Source: Spirochaeta sp. (GTDB lineage Bacteria; Spirochaetota; Spirochaetia; Spirochaetales_E; Spirochaetaceae_B). From it: 5,215 bases of DNA. The translations under genes and the position numbers were made by a program. Below the pieces are notes generated by a model that was given only the letters and a program-made list of their open reading frames with translations, searched no databases and was not told where the DNA came from. The stretch lies in assembly GCA_030590585.1 (NCBI GenBank), contig JAUUYD010000219.1, forward strand, positions 1 to 5,215, given 5' to 3'. This document shows, piece after piece, positions 5,184-5,215 of this stretch. Each line of letters opens with the position of its first letter. The stretch's first letter is position 1.

Positions 5184-5215
5184 GGCACGATTTCATTCTC
5201 TTTTATGATAAAATC
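5150..5215 (-). CDS. C-terminal 21 codons of a probable RelE/YafQ-type toxin, cut by the window edge
   Basis: Reading in from the right edge on the minus strand, an open frame gives DFIIKENEIVPI followed by NIGKHDELY and TGA (5152-5150). Two beta strands followed by I-G-x-H-D-E-L-Y at the extreme end resemble the C-terminus of RelE/YafQ-type mRNA-cleaving toxins. In these, a histidine in the G-x-H motif is catalytic (H87 in E. coli YafQ). The frame is open all the way to the edge, but only 66 bases are visible, so the coding call itself is tentative. The D-F-I-I...I-V-P-I stretch also resembles the nuclease-like core of some DUF4143 ATPases. That core normally lies well before the end, and the expected E-x-K is missing here, so the toxin reading is preferred. 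Confidence 0.42.
   Translation of the reverse strand, partial: DFIIKENEIVPINIGKHDELY

Noticed and set aside
1..5215. CRISPR array, insertion sequence, tRNA or rRNA gene
   Set aside because: No regular repeat-spacer pattern, transposase-like frame, terminal inverted repeats with target duplications, or tRNA cloverleaf was seen on either strand.

Overview
The window is about half G+C with tightly packed genes. It suggests an anaerobic or facultatively anaerobic bacterium: there is an Fe-S aldo/keto reductase, and strong AGGAGG ribosome sites precede most minus-strand genes. A spirochaete-like or Firmicute-like host would fit the mix of families. No rRNA, tRNA or marker gene is present, so this is only a guess.

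Left part (1-1023, minus strand). The edge cuts a HigB-type toxin gene after its first 40 codons. Its promoter is very clear, with two interlocking palindromes, and the predicted transcript starts at or next to the GTG start codon. Upstream lies a decayed AAA+ ATPase/DUF4143 gene. It keeps an intact C-terminal half but has an in-frame stop and has lost its ATPase half.

Middle (1055-2691, plus strand). A two-gene operon with a 4-base ATGA overlap encodes an aldo/keto reductase with a C-terminal ferredoxin-like domain and a small phosphoribosyltransferase of the COG2236 kind. A doubtful 42-codon reading frame with a good ribosome site follows. It runs into the tail of the convergent operon and across that operon's terminator.

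Right part (2798-4968, minus strand). This is a complete, compact envelope-sensing operon: a PadR repressor, a DUF1700/HAAS membrane protein and a DUF4097 ('toastrack') membrane-anchored beta-repeat protein. Its promoter (TTGACA/TATCTT) is followed by two copies of a TAGTACTATTC palindromic site 17 bp apart, the probable PadR operator. A hairpin plus T-run just after the last gene ends the operon. The likely logic is that PadR represses its own operon while the two membrane proteins sense or respond to envelope conditions.

Right edge (4969-5215). About 180 bp shows no gene. It is followed by the last 21 codons of a minus-strand gene whose C-terminus resembles a RelE/YafQ-type toxin. Toxin genes, or pieces of them, therefore sit at both ends of the window, with a broken ATPase gene near one of them. 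This suggests accessory DNA flanking two more ordinary operons.
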